A stretch of 64,000 nucleotides of DNA, from NCBI GenBank assembly GCA_029215795.1, contig JARDYH010000004.1, forward strand, positions 206,626,017-206,690,016, given 5' to 3'. Shown one piece after another: positions 24,917 to 36,972 of the stretch. Under the pieces are notes generated by a model that was not told where the DNA came from, ran no database searches, and saw nothing but the letters and a program-made list of their open reading frames with translations. The position numbers and the translations under genes were made by a program. The stretch is from Anniella stebbinsi (taxonomy: Eukaryota; Chordata; Lepidosauria; Squamata; Anniellidae). How positions within the stretch are numbered: position 1 is the stretch's first letter; each line of letters opens with the position of its first letter.

Positions 24917-26716
24917 GTTATTTATTTATTTATTTTATTCCATTTATATACCGCCCCATAGCCGAAGCTCTCTGGGCGGTTCACAAAAATTAAAAACATT
25001 GAACATTAAAAACACCGATATACAAAATTTTAAACCATAAAAAGCATAAAAACAAGTTATAATTACAATATCCTTTAAAAACAGCAATTCTGGGTCAAAG
25101 CACAACAACATATGCTCATCATCATATGCTGTTAAATGCCTGGGAGAAGAGGAAAGTCTTTCCCTGGTGCCGAAAAGATAACAATGTTGGCGCCAGGCGA
25201 GCCTCGTCAGGGAGATCATTCCATAAGTGGGGGGCCACCACTGAAAAGGCCGTCTCCCTTGTTGCCACCCTCCGTGCTTCCCTCGGAGTAGGCAACCGGA
25301 GGAGGACATTAGATGTGGATCGTAATGTACGGGTAGATTCATGCTGGGAGAGGTGTTCCATCAGGTATTGTGGTCCCAAGCATTGTAAGGCTTTATAGGT
25401 TAGAACCAGCACCTTGAATTGGGCTCGGAAACGTATAGGCAGCCAATGCAAGCAGGCCAGAGTAGGTCTTATATGCTCAAACTTTCTGGTTCCTGTTATC
25501 AATCTGGCCACTGCATTTTGCACAAGCTGCAGCTTCTGAACCGTCTTCAAAGGCAGCCCCATGTAGAGTGCATTGCAGTAATCCAACTTAGATATTACCA
25601 GAATGTAGACAACTGAAGCCAGGTTCTCCCTGTCCAGATAGGGGCGTAGCTGGGCCACCAACCGAAGTTGGTAGAAGGCACTCCGTGCCACCGAGGCCAC
25701 CTGAGCCTCAAGTGACAGAGATGGTTCTAGGAGAACCCCTGAGCTATGAACCAGCTCCTTCAGGGGGAGTGCAACCCCATCCAGAACAGGTTGAACACCC
25801 TCCATCCGGTCAGCAGAACCACCCACTAACAGCATCTCAGTCTTGTCTGGATTGAGTTTCAGTTTGTCGCAGCCAGGCACTGGTTCAGCACATCCACAGC
25901 CTCACCTGCTGAAGATGAAAAGGAAAAAGAGAGTTGTGTGTCATCAGCGTACTGATGACAATGCACTCCAAAACTCTGGATGACCACACCCAACAGTTTC
26001 ATGTAGATGTTGAACAGCACAGGGGATAAGACTGACCCCTGAGGGACTCCATACTGGAGAATCCATGGGGCCGAGCAATGTCCCCCAAGCACCACCTTCT
26101 GGAGCTGCCCCGCCAAGTAGGAGTGGAACCACTGCAATGCAGTGCCTCCCACTCCCAACTCAGCCAGTAGTCCCAGAAGGATACCATGGTCAATAGTATC
26201 GAAAACCATTGAAAGATCAAGGAGAATCAACAGAGTCACACTCCCTGTCTTTCTCCCGACATAGGTAATCATACAGGGCGACCAAGGCTGTTTCCGTGCC
26301 AAAACCAGGCCTGAATCCAGACTGAATCAGTCTCATCCAAGAGTGTCTGGAGCTGGCTCGCAACCACTTGCTCAAGGACCTTGCCCAGGAATGGAACATT
26401 TGCCACCGGTCTATAGTTATTAAGATTTTCGGGGTCTAGGGAAGATTTCTTCAGGAGTGGTCTTACTACCGTCTCCTTCAAACGGTCTGGGACCACTCCC
26501 TCTCATAGAGAGGCATTAATCACTTCCCTGGCCTAGCCGGCTGTTCCATCCCTGCTAGCTTTTATTAGCTAAGAGGGACGAGGATCCAATGCAGAGGTGG
26601 CTGCATGAACCTGTCCAAGCACGTTGTCAACATCCTCGAGCTGTATCAACTGAAACTCATCCAAGAAAACAGGACAAGCCTGTGCTCTGGACACCTCGCT
26701 AGACCATTGGTAGTCC
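24917..26716 (-). mobile_element. CR1/L2-like LINE, 5' truncated, with broken RT
   Basis: The - strand frame 26,302-25,859 has reverse-transcriptase blocks [28 protein letters not shown] and the catalytic YADDTQL. The frame 25,880-25,122 continues with LNPDKTEMLLVG and the conserved C-terminal region RLWNDLP-like (HLWNDLPDEARLAP). An upstream piece (26,496-26,269) carries VVRPLLKK and NYRPV. At least two frameshifts separate these. The 3' end is ccgcccagagagcttcggctatggggcggtatataaatgg followed by (AAAT)n. Jockey-superfamily LINE; CR1 versus L2/L3 clade not settled by eye. Confidence 0.85.
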
Positions 26717-26880
26717 TAAAGTAATGTCGCTTCATCTTTATGAACCTAATGATCTTGGATTTCTGCATAAAGACAATCTTAAGCAATTGTATACATCCAC
26801 AAAGTTATGTATGGCATGTTATTGGAGGTCTCCAAAGCAGCCAACTGAAAATAGTGGGTTGATAAAATTTGGGAGACTAT

Positions 26881-27103
26881 GGCTGAATTCAGACAACATG
26901 ATAGTCAATGGTGGGGTAATAATCAACTTTACAGTTGTTCATCTAGGGGTACTCCCCACACAACATGGTAATAAATAATCAACCGTGGTGTGGATTGGGA
27001 TCAGCACTGATTTGACTATGGCAGCATTCGGACAACATGATAGTCAATACAACTGACGATTGTTTCCCTCCCCAGTTGCATAATGTGTCGTCCGAATTCA
27101 GCC
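26881..27103. mobile_element. PIF/Harbinger-like MITE, short copy
   Basis: GGCTGAATTCAGACAACATGATAG at the left mirrors the right end GTCGTCCGAATTCAGCC. Flanked by TAT on both sides (26,878-26,880; 27,104-27,106), consistent with a 3-bp target duplication. It interrupts an L1 remnant. Confidence 0.6.
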
Positions 27104-30100
27104 TATGAGTATTTATCAACTTACTCAGCAAGTGCAGTGAGCAAGGAGTCTTAATGTGAAGAATAATATTATGACACCATGGTTTCCATTCATATTCTAT
27201 GCTGAGGAACTTAAAACTTTTAATAGAGTTCTGACCAAGTACAGGTACCTATATATTTTGGGATTAATATGCATAAACACACAAAATGGCATACATATGC
27301 ACACACTCCTTTCATATGTTGTAGAATGTGCATTTTTACTTTCATTAGGAATTGAGCTCCTGCTTAGGCCATTTTATTGTAAATGTTCCATAAACATATC
27401 AGTGATAGACTAAGATTTAGAATTAGTGAATCCTTTGTTTCTTTAATGATTTTGATTTATTATAATGTAGATTCTCCTTCTCTGTGCTGCTTTTATTTTG
27501 TTAACCTTATTTCAAAATAAACTTCCATGATTAAAAAAAATCCACTTGAACTTATGAGAGAGTTGAAAACAAAACCCTTTTTCTTGCTTTAGAATAACTC
27601 TTTATAATGCCTCTAAACTACATTGGCTGTATACATATAGGCCCCATATTATAGGGGCAAAGACAATTTCAAGCACAAATTATTGGGACAGTTCCTTCTG
27701 AAAAAAGGCATAATTACAAAGTAACATCATTCCCCTAATGTCATGGTAATTATCGTAATTACTTTTATTTACATACACTCAGATACTGCGCTAAACACTG
27801 TAATTAATGTGAGGGCCACCTTTTGGTTTGTGACATGTGAAATGAGAGATGATTCATGGACTGTTCTCTCCTAAAGCTACTCCTTTCTCTCAAGGCGAAT
27901 GAATTATTTAGTTTGAGGCTCAAGATGCTGCTGGCCAAATTCTTTCAGCTGCAGTAATAAGAGCTGAAGCTCAATAAGAAGATGCATTATGAGGGAAATT
28001 GGAAATAATTTGGGGTTGCAGGGTTTGTGGATATTTTGTTCACATGAATAAGAATTTCTCTTTCTGGGGCATTGGATTGGTGTACTGAACAAATTCTGCA
28101 TACCTGTAGCATATCAGGTGTTGCGCTGGCATAGTGGGACTTCTGCAGAATCCCAAAGCCTTTCAGCAGTATAGGGCTGCACCATTAGAATGGGATGTTT
28201 TAACCCCCCCCCCCCCCGTTTCTCCCCTTTCGTAAGATCTCTGGTAGGGTTTAACTAAAGTAGTATAACATAAGAAGAAACTCACTTTATGTGATCTTAA
28301 AGCATGCAATTTTAAAGCAAAGAAGTAGAAAGGTGGGATGGCATTTAATCTGTGATTCCTTTTGCTCACTCTAAGAGCTATGGTTTCTGAGGAATTTTGT
28401 GCCAAGGGATTTAAAAGTGGGTAAAGGTGCTCACATTGTTCTAGCAAGATTGACTCTAATGTGATTTGGTTCATTCGTTCCAAATGCAATACATCCTGGA
28501 TGTAAGACACTAATCTGCACTCTTAGGATGTGAGTGCAGTGTCTACAAGATATAAGGAGATGACTAACAGTATAATAAAAGGCTATAGGGGGTGGAAATG
28601 CAATTTACTGTATTTTCTGATTAGTTTGCATTGATTCTAATAATAATAATAATATAACAACAATACTAACAAATAAATAACAGGATTATTATTTTTTACC
28701 CAAGAAAAGTCTCCATGTTACAACGTTGCAATATCTGAGCGTAGTTCATATGTATTTTGCTTTACATTTTCATCTCGTAAAGGTTGGAGTTCAACAATAA
28801 TTTTAAAGAGAGTTGAATGGTAAGAGAGAGAGAGACATGCATCGATGCTCTTGAAATGCAAAACCATTTATTTTATTGTTTGTTTTTGATAAATGGATTT
28901 TACAGGTTTAGAAAGTTATAGTGTTAAACATCCATTGTTATTTGGTGTTATACATCCACTGGTATAAATATTCATTTCTTTGTTTCCTGATCACTGGGGA
29001 CAGCTCTGTAGTGGTAGAGCAGATGCTCTACAGGAAGGTACTCTAAGGTTCATTCACAGAATTTCACATGGAGTCCAGAGGTCACCTTCCACTCATAACC
29101 CACCCGTGTCCTCTCATCGCTTCTTCCACCTTTTTCCTTACCGCAGAAAATCCCTCAAGCAAAAAAAGATGGAATTGCTGCATGATGCCTTCTGATTCGT
29201 AGTGTTAGGAATCCTCCATCAGGAAGTGTCCCAAGCCAGAAAAACATTCTTCCATGCTACTAGAGGGAGTGACATAGTTAACGCTACATTATTGTAAAGA
29301 ACATACTGAACAAGGGAAAAAAACCAAATCATTGTTGCAAAGACATGATAGTGTCAGCCTGTTTATGAGAAACCAGAGATGTAACATGGGACTTCTCCAG
29401 TTAAAAGAAGCAAGTTAAGGGAACGACCTATGCCCGAGACCCTTGAGAGACACTACCAGTCAGAACAGAAAACACTAGACAAAATGGGTAAACAGTGACC
29501 CAGTTCGGATGATCATAAAATGGCTTAATAAGCTGACATATGAATTAGACTTTTGCCTGTGTACACAGTCCAGAAGTCTCCAATTAATCAGAGTTGCCTA
29601 TTTTTCTCTAAACTGCAAAGCTATGGTTACCAGCTTCAGCACAAGCCAGGTTTTATGTTGGTTGAAGATCCTTGCTTCTTCTAAAACTGGTAAGCATGGT
29701 TTCCTGGTTCAGACAATACAAGAAGTCCTTTTGTTAATTGCTTAATTAACAGGAAGTTCTGGTTAATTGGAGATTTCCATACTACATTCAGGTGCACAAT
29801 GAAGGAGGGAGGGAAACTGTTGCATGTGCAGGCCCAAATCTCATCCATATCTTGGCTTATTAAGCTGAGATACAATCATCTGTATGCAGCCAATCTGAAC
29901 TGGTATAAATCAGTCCGATGTTCTTCTGGTGCAAGATGTTTTGCTCAATATTTGAAGCACTCTGCAAAACCCCACAGAGCCTATTTTACCAAAGATTACA
30001 GTGAGATGGAAACATACATGCCATGAGCAACACAGGTTATCTTCAGTTCTCTGGAAGAACACTTCTCTACATCCAGCTATGAAGCACTTATAAGAATTGC

Positions 30101-30235
30101 ACAGCTTGTTTGACAAGAGATGATAGTGGATGAGTATTCACATCATGGACAACGAAAGCTCTCATGTCCATTTCAGCCCTGCATATGACAACGAAATTGA
30201 GGTGGAGGTATTCAAGTCTTAGACCTTAGGGGAAA

Positions 30236-30376
30236 GGGACATGGGAGAGCATATCCTTTGCATTTAGGAGGCCCCATGTTCAATCCCCAGCATCTTCAAG
30301 TAGGGCTGGAAAAGGCCAGTCAATGTCAACAATTCTGGGCTAGATGGACCAATGATCTGACTTGGTATGTTCCTAA
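30236..30376 (+). mobile_element. tRNA-derived SINE
   Basis: The head has a degraded A box and a B-box-like ttcaatcccc, followed by cagcatcttcaagtagggctgg and the tail gggctagatggaccaatgatctgacttgg. Similar SINE pieces occur at 28,993-29,043 (head only) and 36,827-37,030 (tail, interrupted by another repeat). Confidence 0.7.
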
Positions 30377-30422
30377 ATTAAATTCTAAGAGCAACTGCAC
30401 ATTCAGTTCCCTCTTTGGCTGC

Positions 30423-30775
30423 CTCTACACGAGAGGTTTAAAGCTCTTTCAAGTCTCATTAAAAATTTTACCTCTACATGAGCAGAGTGCAAATCGGGAG
30501 TTGAGGCGCGTTATCTATCCGATTATGCGCATTATCAAATGCGCATTAAATAGCGAGTTTTATTTTGCTCCGGCCGTTAAAGCGCATTTTGACTGTGTGA
30601 ACAAGCGATTCTTCGCATTAACTACTTCGAAAGCGCATTTCAAACAACCGGTAAGGCCACCAGTTGTGCACTCAATTACCTCCTGCGTACAGCCATTTCC
30701 CATAAAGCGTTTCTGAGAAGATGCGCATAATCGGAGAACCAGGCTTCAAACCGAATTCTTGTAGAGGGGGTCTTC
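30423..30775. mobile_element. GCGCATT-rich MITE, both ends
   Basis: The left end CCTCTACACGAGAGGTTTAAAGC is roughly inverse to the right end GCTTCAAACCGAATTCTTGTAGAGG. The interior has repeated tgcgcatta and aagcgcatt words. Pairs with 18,252-18,590. Confidence 0.6.
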
Positions 30776-32139
30776 CACCATCACACCTAGTAAAATGCAA
30801 GCATTCTGTAAAATCAAAATATTCTGCACTTCACTGCCATTTCCACTCCACATCAGTGGCTGTCGCAGTGCAGACAATGCATATTGTCATGATGTCAGGA
30901 CACAGGTATCGCTAGATAGATGTTACAGAAGAGGAAGGCTGCATCACATTTACTTTGGGTCTTGGAGCAGTAGCAGATGTAGAAAAGAAAATGGAAACCC
31001 TTCTATAGTTTTCCCCATCACACCCACATTCACACTTCAACAACATTCTTCTCTATAAACCACCCACAAAATAGCAATAAGGTCATTTGTACTCTTAGGA
31101 CTTTCTAATAAATGCAATATGTAAAGTGAAAAAATAATAATTCAGACCTTCAAGATGATGTTTGTTAGCTAATGTAAGTATACCTTGCTACAACTTTCTT
31201 ACTGTGCTACAGATACAACACATTTTCAATTAAGCCCTCCAGCGAGTCTGCAGGTTTTTAATTATTGTGTTTGGTAAGCCTTCACTAGAACTCAGAAAAA
31301 AGCAAGTTGCAATAATAAGTTTTAATTACGCCAATCAATCATAAAACACCTATTAATGCAGGACCTGCATAATTATCTCCCTGGCCCAGGTTTCTTGTTT
31401 GGTAACCAATATTATCACCTAGGCTCAGGCTTCTTGTTTGGTAGCTATAGACTAACTACACACATGGCAGAGATGCTACCAAAAATGCCACTCCTGTCTT
31501 GAGTTCTCCCCCTCTCCTCCAAAATGTGTAGGGATACAATGCATTTTCAATTAAGCCCTCCAGCAAGTCCCCAGGATGCGATATCATCATGTTGCAAGTG
31601 TTCCCATTATTATTGCCAACAGCAGCCAATGATTTTGAGCAAAGGTGGGCGGGGAAACTCACAATAAGCTGACATCACATCATGGGATACATTTTCCAAT
31701 ATAGTCTGTGGAGCAGAGGCAGTGAGAGAACAGGGGTGCCATGCTTTTAGCATCTCCATCATAATCATAATATGTCATTCCAGCCCCAGTGACTCAGAAC
31801 ACGATCCACCAGGAGACTGAACTGCAGAAAAGCCATTGAAATGAATAGTAAATCAAGGCTAGTTTTTATTATTAGTGAAGGCTGGGTAGAGCTCCCCAGT
31901 GTGATAAACCATTGTTCTCAGTGAAGAACTTTCAGGCTTTGGAATGACTCCACCCACCTAGGTTGACCACCGGCTCCTTCTTGTCAAGAAGGGGGTATAA
32001 AGGGCTTACTGTTCCAGCTGAAACTTGCTTGAGAAATATGGTCTTCATTTGGTTGAATGCTGATGTGCTCCTGTATCTGTGGTTATCCTTTGATCCAGCT
32101 TCCTAATTTTTCCTTTGGTCTTCGTCCTTTTTTTTAAAA

Positions 32140-32400
32140 AAAAAAATCAAATTTTTTATTGTAAGTTAAAAAACAAAACAAAAAATTACAACAAAAAATG
32201 AAAAAAATGAAAAGAAAAATCGCTGATATAACTAAGTGCTTTAAAGTCTCGGTTCCAATTCTTACAGCATACTGAAAAAGAAAGAAAGAAAAAGCAGACC
32301 AAATATCCGCATATAGGTTTGCTTTTATGTGCAATGTGCAGGACACCTCTCATATTTCCCACCCTTTTTCCCACTTTCAAAAAGATTATAGATTACATGA
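32140..32400 (-). repeat. A-rich LINE 3' end-like segment
   Basis: The T-run and A-rich stretch at 32,130-32,215, followed by text resembling the 5,820-5,900 L1 tail, suggest a short minus-strand L1 3' piece. No coding motif is preserved. Confidence 0.35.
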
Positions 32401-33571
32401 AAAGGGACATTATTGCTATCTATCATGTAAATGATCCACTATTCTGTGAGTGACCAATCACAAGTCTGCAATAAATCACTTGTGTAGAAAAGCCCTAGGG
32501 GAGCAACTTTGTTATTTATCCTTCATGTAGTATTATCAGGCGTGCACAACTATCCTGTGTAGCAGATCATTTTCGTTCCCATTATACACACTGGGGAAGT
32601 GAATCCACATCTATGCTTGTGTTAATAGGTCCGCTCTTCCAAAACAAGAATACAGGAGATCCTAAGGCAGAGCCTTTCAATGAAGGACACTTTACAGTTG
32701 TTTCATGGGAGCGGCTGTCCACAGGAAACCTTACACATCAGAGAGAAGGCTTCCAATCCAATCTTCCTTCTCATGCTTTTACTATGTGTTCAGATATTTT
32801 GATGCAGTGGCATTTTCAAACAAGTGTTCCTCCATATGATTGTAAGGTTGCACAATCACATGAAGGACTTTACCACATGCTTCCATCCATGCTGGAACTT
32901 GCTGAGCCAAACTACACAATTATGCAGCAGACCAGTGATCAAATTTCCTGACATGTTTTCATTTCACTAAAAGAAACTGCACTGGGGTCTGATTTGGATT
33001 GGAGCCACAGGGCTTGGGAGGTGGTGGGTTTTCTAACCCATTCCCCCTGCATCACTCACAGCTCCAATCCAAATCCCCTCAACCCGAAGCTGTTATTAGC
33101 TGTAGAGGATGGGGTGGGGAATATATGTACAGGCAGACACAAGAGAAGAAATGGAGAAGGAAGACATTAATTTAGTATTCTAAAAAATACAGAAGTGATG
33201 CATTTCTTACTAATTACATAATTACTTTTATGTCTTGGATAAAAAATTACTTGGCATCCAAAAACATCTAGGAGTGAATTTACTTCATCATTTTGACTTG
33301 ATCTGTCATTTATTTAAACCCAAGTTTGATGAAAACCTTAAGCAATTCCCATGCATGCAAATAATTAAAAAAATTGGATAATTAGCGGATACATTTTCAA
33401 CAACGATTCATTTAAACTTTCATCTTGCAAAAACTGTATTGCCTGTAGTTTATTCTAGCCTCTTTAAGGATGCATGCTTTGAAAGTAAATTAGGGTCAAG
33501 TTTTTAATATCTCAAACTCAAACTTCCACTACATGGAAATAAGTGAATTTAAAAGTCTAGGCAGATTGTAG

Positions 33572-33879
33572 TATGGTGACCATATGAAAAGGAGGACAGG
33601 GCTCCTGAATCTTTTAACAGTTGCATAGAAAAGGGAATTTCAGGAGGTATCATTTGCATGAATGCAGCACCTGGTGAAATTCCATCACAACAGTTAAAGC
33701 CTTAGGAACCCTGCCCTCTTTTGTATCTTTTCAAGAGGGCAGGGCTCCTGCAGCTTTAACTGTTGTGATGAAGAGGGAATTTCACCAGGTGCTGCATGGT
33801 GAGACCTGCTGAAATTCCCTTTTCTATGCAACTGTTAATGATACAGGAGCCGTGTCCTCCTTTCCATATGGTCACCCTA
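33572..33879. mobile_element. hAT-type palindromic MITE, complete, 8-bp TSD
   Basis: Exact 8-bp duplications GATTGTAG lie at 33,564-33,571 and 33,880-33,887. The left end is TATGGTGACC (one mismatch) and the right end GGTCACCCTA. Subfamily with the catatgaaaaggaggacagg arm. Confidence 0.9.
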
Positions 33880-33977
33880 GATTGTAGGAGCAGCAACTAG
33901 TTGTTGAAGTCACCTACAGCAGGTCCCATGCAATAAGTAGTGGTCCCAGATAAGGATGTGCTTTCCTACCTACATTC

Positions 33978-33979
<2 letters not shown>

Positions 33980-34022
<43 letters not shown>
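33980..34022. repeat. (CA)n microsatellite
   Basis: About 21 uninterrupted CA units. Confidence 0.97.
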
Positions 34023-34024
<2 letters not shown>

Positions 34025-34947
34025 TGTTGGGATTCAGATAAGCTCATGACACTGTCCATTCACATCAGTATCACGTTCAGAACTGTGACTAAGCACACAG
34101 CTTTCTTTTGCATCCATTGTAGATCAAAAAATGTCAAGACACTGACTACATTGCCTCTGTGTTTGGCAATTCTGTTGGAATTAAACAGATGTTAAACAGA
34201 TGCATAACTAGTTGCAGAAGCAATGTAGTGTATATCTTTGTGGAGTTGAGAAACTATCTAATGATTGGTGCATAAAGAAGAATTACTGGATGAGATACTA
34301 AGTGCAGAGTAATACTTCTGCAGCAGTGAGACTGCACACTTTGGAAAAAGAAATGAAAGCAGTAAAACAGTTTTAAAACAAATTTTAATTGGATTTTCAA
34401 TAATTAACAATAGCCACAACTACAAATAGAGAACATTTTTTTAAGGGCAAGCTAAACAAGGCAGAAGAACAGTTGAATATTACGGAATGTACCAGCAGAA
34501 GTACAACATCCTTCCAAGTCAGCTTTTGCAATTCCCCAAAACCTGCATAGTCCACAAAATCGTCCACCATTACTTTAGCCTTGTCAAAATTCAGGTTCTA
34601 AGTGACATGTTTTGATCAAAAGCAAGAATGGCAAATATCCCAAATCCAGCAACATCCAGGGATGGCTGAAGTTGCAGGGTGACAATCTTTATAAGAAGCT
34701 TTTTCCAAAAGGGAAGATTAAAGACGCGGCTGTAACTGGCTAGGTAAACAATGTCAAGATTCGATTTTAAAAACAGGATCTATAGAACTACAGATTTGAC
34801 ATGAGCTGGCACTTGGTCCTCACAAAGAATGCATTATTGTTGTAACTGACCCAAACTTCTCAGAGATGCCTTTAATCTAGAGTCCATTTTGTAAATCTGA
34901 ATCGGTGGTTATACCACCTGAATCCAATCCAGATTAGGGAAGATAGA

Positions 34948-35514
34948 ATGATGAAACTTGGCCACATTGCAGATGGGTTAGAGTTACTTCTCTGTGAGAA
35001 ATTTCAAAAAGACAGCTCCAGGCATTTTGTGGCTATGAATTTTTTTTACAAACAAACCACGAATGCCTATAACTTTTTTATTTTTAAAGATCTACACAGG
35101 AAACTTTGCCACATTGCAGATAGTATGTTGGGACTCATGTGTGTGAAATTTCAAAACCATAGTTGCTTGCCTTGTGTGGCAATTAATTTTTTAAAAATGG
35201 GTAGTAGTGCAGGAAAGACAGTTATGTCTTCAACTTTTTTATTTTTTATTTTTAAAGATCCAAACATGAAACATGTCCACATTAAAGGTACCACTTTCAT
35301 TGACATGTGTGAGCAATTTCAGAAGCATAGCTACAAGCATGTAGTGGCAAGGTATTTTGGGAGAAATGAGGAGAGAAACCCATTTAACTTTTTTTTAAAA
35401 AAAGATAGAAGCATGAAACTTGCCCACATGGCAGATGAGAGTGAGGTACTTATCTGTGAGAAATTTCAGAAAGATAGGTCCTGGTATTTTGTGGCTATGA
35501 ATTTTTTACTTTAA
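34948..35514 (+). repeat. 188-codon ORF of four diverged in-frame repeats
   Basis: An open frame made of four units with the pattern M/RK-L-x-HIAD ... CEKFQK-x-S ... FVAMNF ... FFIFKD. Unit starts (the K before the H motif) are at residues 3, 52, 108 and 157, spacings of 49, 56 and 49 codons, so all units share one frame. Units are only about half identical. I do not recognise a protein family. A related motif with stops lies near 45,549-45,620. It may be a relic of an unknown transposon or satellite-like array. There is no evidence of splicing, promoter or expression, so coding status is doubtful. Confidence 0.5.
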
Positions 35515-36200
35515 AAGATCCAAAAGTTCAAAAACAGAGGCTCTGAGTTTTGACAATTGTCAAACCGCACCCCCCTCCCCCCCTCTGTTAGCTGTCAAAC
35601 CAACCGTATTGGAAGGGGGAGGAGTACCTGACACTTTTGAAAAAGGGGCATGGTTTCACGTTTGATGGATGGTACTGACATTCCTACTCCACTCTATTAA
35701 AAAAAGCAGGAAGAAATGGCTGCGCGACCATAGAGAAAGTCATTGGTGGCAAGAGCATCATTGAAAGTGGCGGTTGCTCATGCTGGGGGACTCTATGGTT
35801 GTGGCCTTTAAACCACACAGAGCTCATTTTAACTAAAGGGGACCCCGCTACATGTAAGGTAAGCCACCTCAGGGGCCCTTAACCCTGTGCAGGAGGATGG
35901 TTACCGGGGGTGGTTCCTTAACTATCATTGTAGTATTTTTCTCCACCGCCCCATACTACACACGAAGCCACTATCATTAGGTCAACACATTTAACTATCA
36001 TGGCTATCTCTCTGTTACAAATGGAGGATTGGAGGGGTGTTGCTGCCCCATTTGCTTTAAATATAGTCACCTCTGGTTGGAAGAATGGGAGAAATAAGTT
36101 TCATGTAACAGTACAGTCTCAAAAAATGCAACATGAAAAAAGGTATAATTACTTGAACAGTCATTGTTGGCACATGATGTAATTTGCATGGTACACTGAT

Positions 36201-36229
36201 TATATATATATATATATATATATATATAC
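36201..36229. repeat. (TA)n microsatellite
   Basis: About 14 uninterrupted TA units. Confidence 0.97.
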
Positions 36230-36861
36230 TTTTACAAACTTGCCAAAACACTCATAGTACTAATAAAACCACTTTGCTGCAAACTAGTATTCACAAAAAG
36301 TGATTGATGGCTTCTTCATAATTAAACACATACTAAGCATTCAGTGTCCACCAAGACAATTATTCAAACTTCATAACAGCGCATAAAGAGAAAAACCTTT
36401 GTTAATGGGCCATGACTATCCACAGTCACTCCATTACTCAATTTTATCCCTTAATTTTCAATGAAAATGAAAACAATAAAAAGTTTAAACATTAAAAGCT
36501 TGGAAGCATTGAACAAGAAGATGCTTCAGCTAGAAAGGTCTTCTCTAATTGTTTCCTCCCCATCACATCAGTAGATCCTGAGGGGGCCTGCTGTGGAGGA
36601 AGAGGTGACCACATTTAAAAGTGACTTAATAGAAGGGGCGTTCGCTTTACTGATCTGGGCAGCATGAGGTGGTGGTAGAGTAACCTAGAACAGGCACCAT
36701 GTAAAGATGATAGTAACTAGCCTGGTCAGCCCAGTGCAAGAACAGTTTGAAGGATTGGGCACTCCTAGCCAGTCTGTACAATTACACAGAGCTTACTCAG
36801 TTGCCACTTGTTTCAAACCCTGAAGGGCCTCTGCCAGTCAATGCAGACCATCCTTCTCCAA

Positions 36862-36972
36862 TCTGGTGCCATCCAGATATTTTGGGCTTCAGGTCTCAGT
36901 AGCCCCCAGCCAGAGTGGCAAATGATGGAAGTTGTCTAAAACATCTGGAAGGCACCAGGTTGGGGAAGGTAG
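36862..36972. mobile_element. Short palindromic repeat inserted in a SINE
   Basis: aatctggtgccatccagatatttt at the left is the inverse of acatctggaaggcaccaggttggg at the right. On each side lie the two parts of a SINE 3' region: cctctgccagtcaatgcagacc before, and gatggaccaacggtctgactta after. Confidence 0.65.

Larger units (their letters stand above)
24400..27541 (+). mobile_element. L1-type LINE 3' part, interrupted twice
   Basis: The frames at 24,417-24,647 and about 24,740-24,915 read like L1 ORF2 C-terminal sequence (for example KWYIAPARLHLMHP, and HLWWECSTVQQFWN with the CP/CS-type W-rich end). The match resumes at about 26,716 with a CYWRSPKQPTEN motif and runs to aataaac and an A-run at 27,532-27,541. 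Between them sit a minus-strand LINE (24,917-26,716) and a MITE (26,881-27,103). Stops and frameshifts show it is dead. Confidence 0.65.
27542..34920. other. Intergenic, no host exon seen
   Basis: Apart from the repeats at 28,993, 29,045, 30,236, 30,423, 32,140 and 33,572, this stretch shows no coding frame with motifs. AT-rich, homeobox-site-like sequence at 31,080-31,440 and 33,180-33,500 could be conserved non-coding DNA. Confidence 0.5.

Noticed and set aside
25126..25616. Plus-strand ORFs of 65-90 codons over the LINE
   Set aside because: Antisense shadows of the LINE C-terminal coding region on the - strand.
28980..29195. Possible tRNA gene (tggtagagcagatgctctacagg)
   Set aside because: Only a degraded SINE head. 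No full cloverleaf, and the B box is corrupted.
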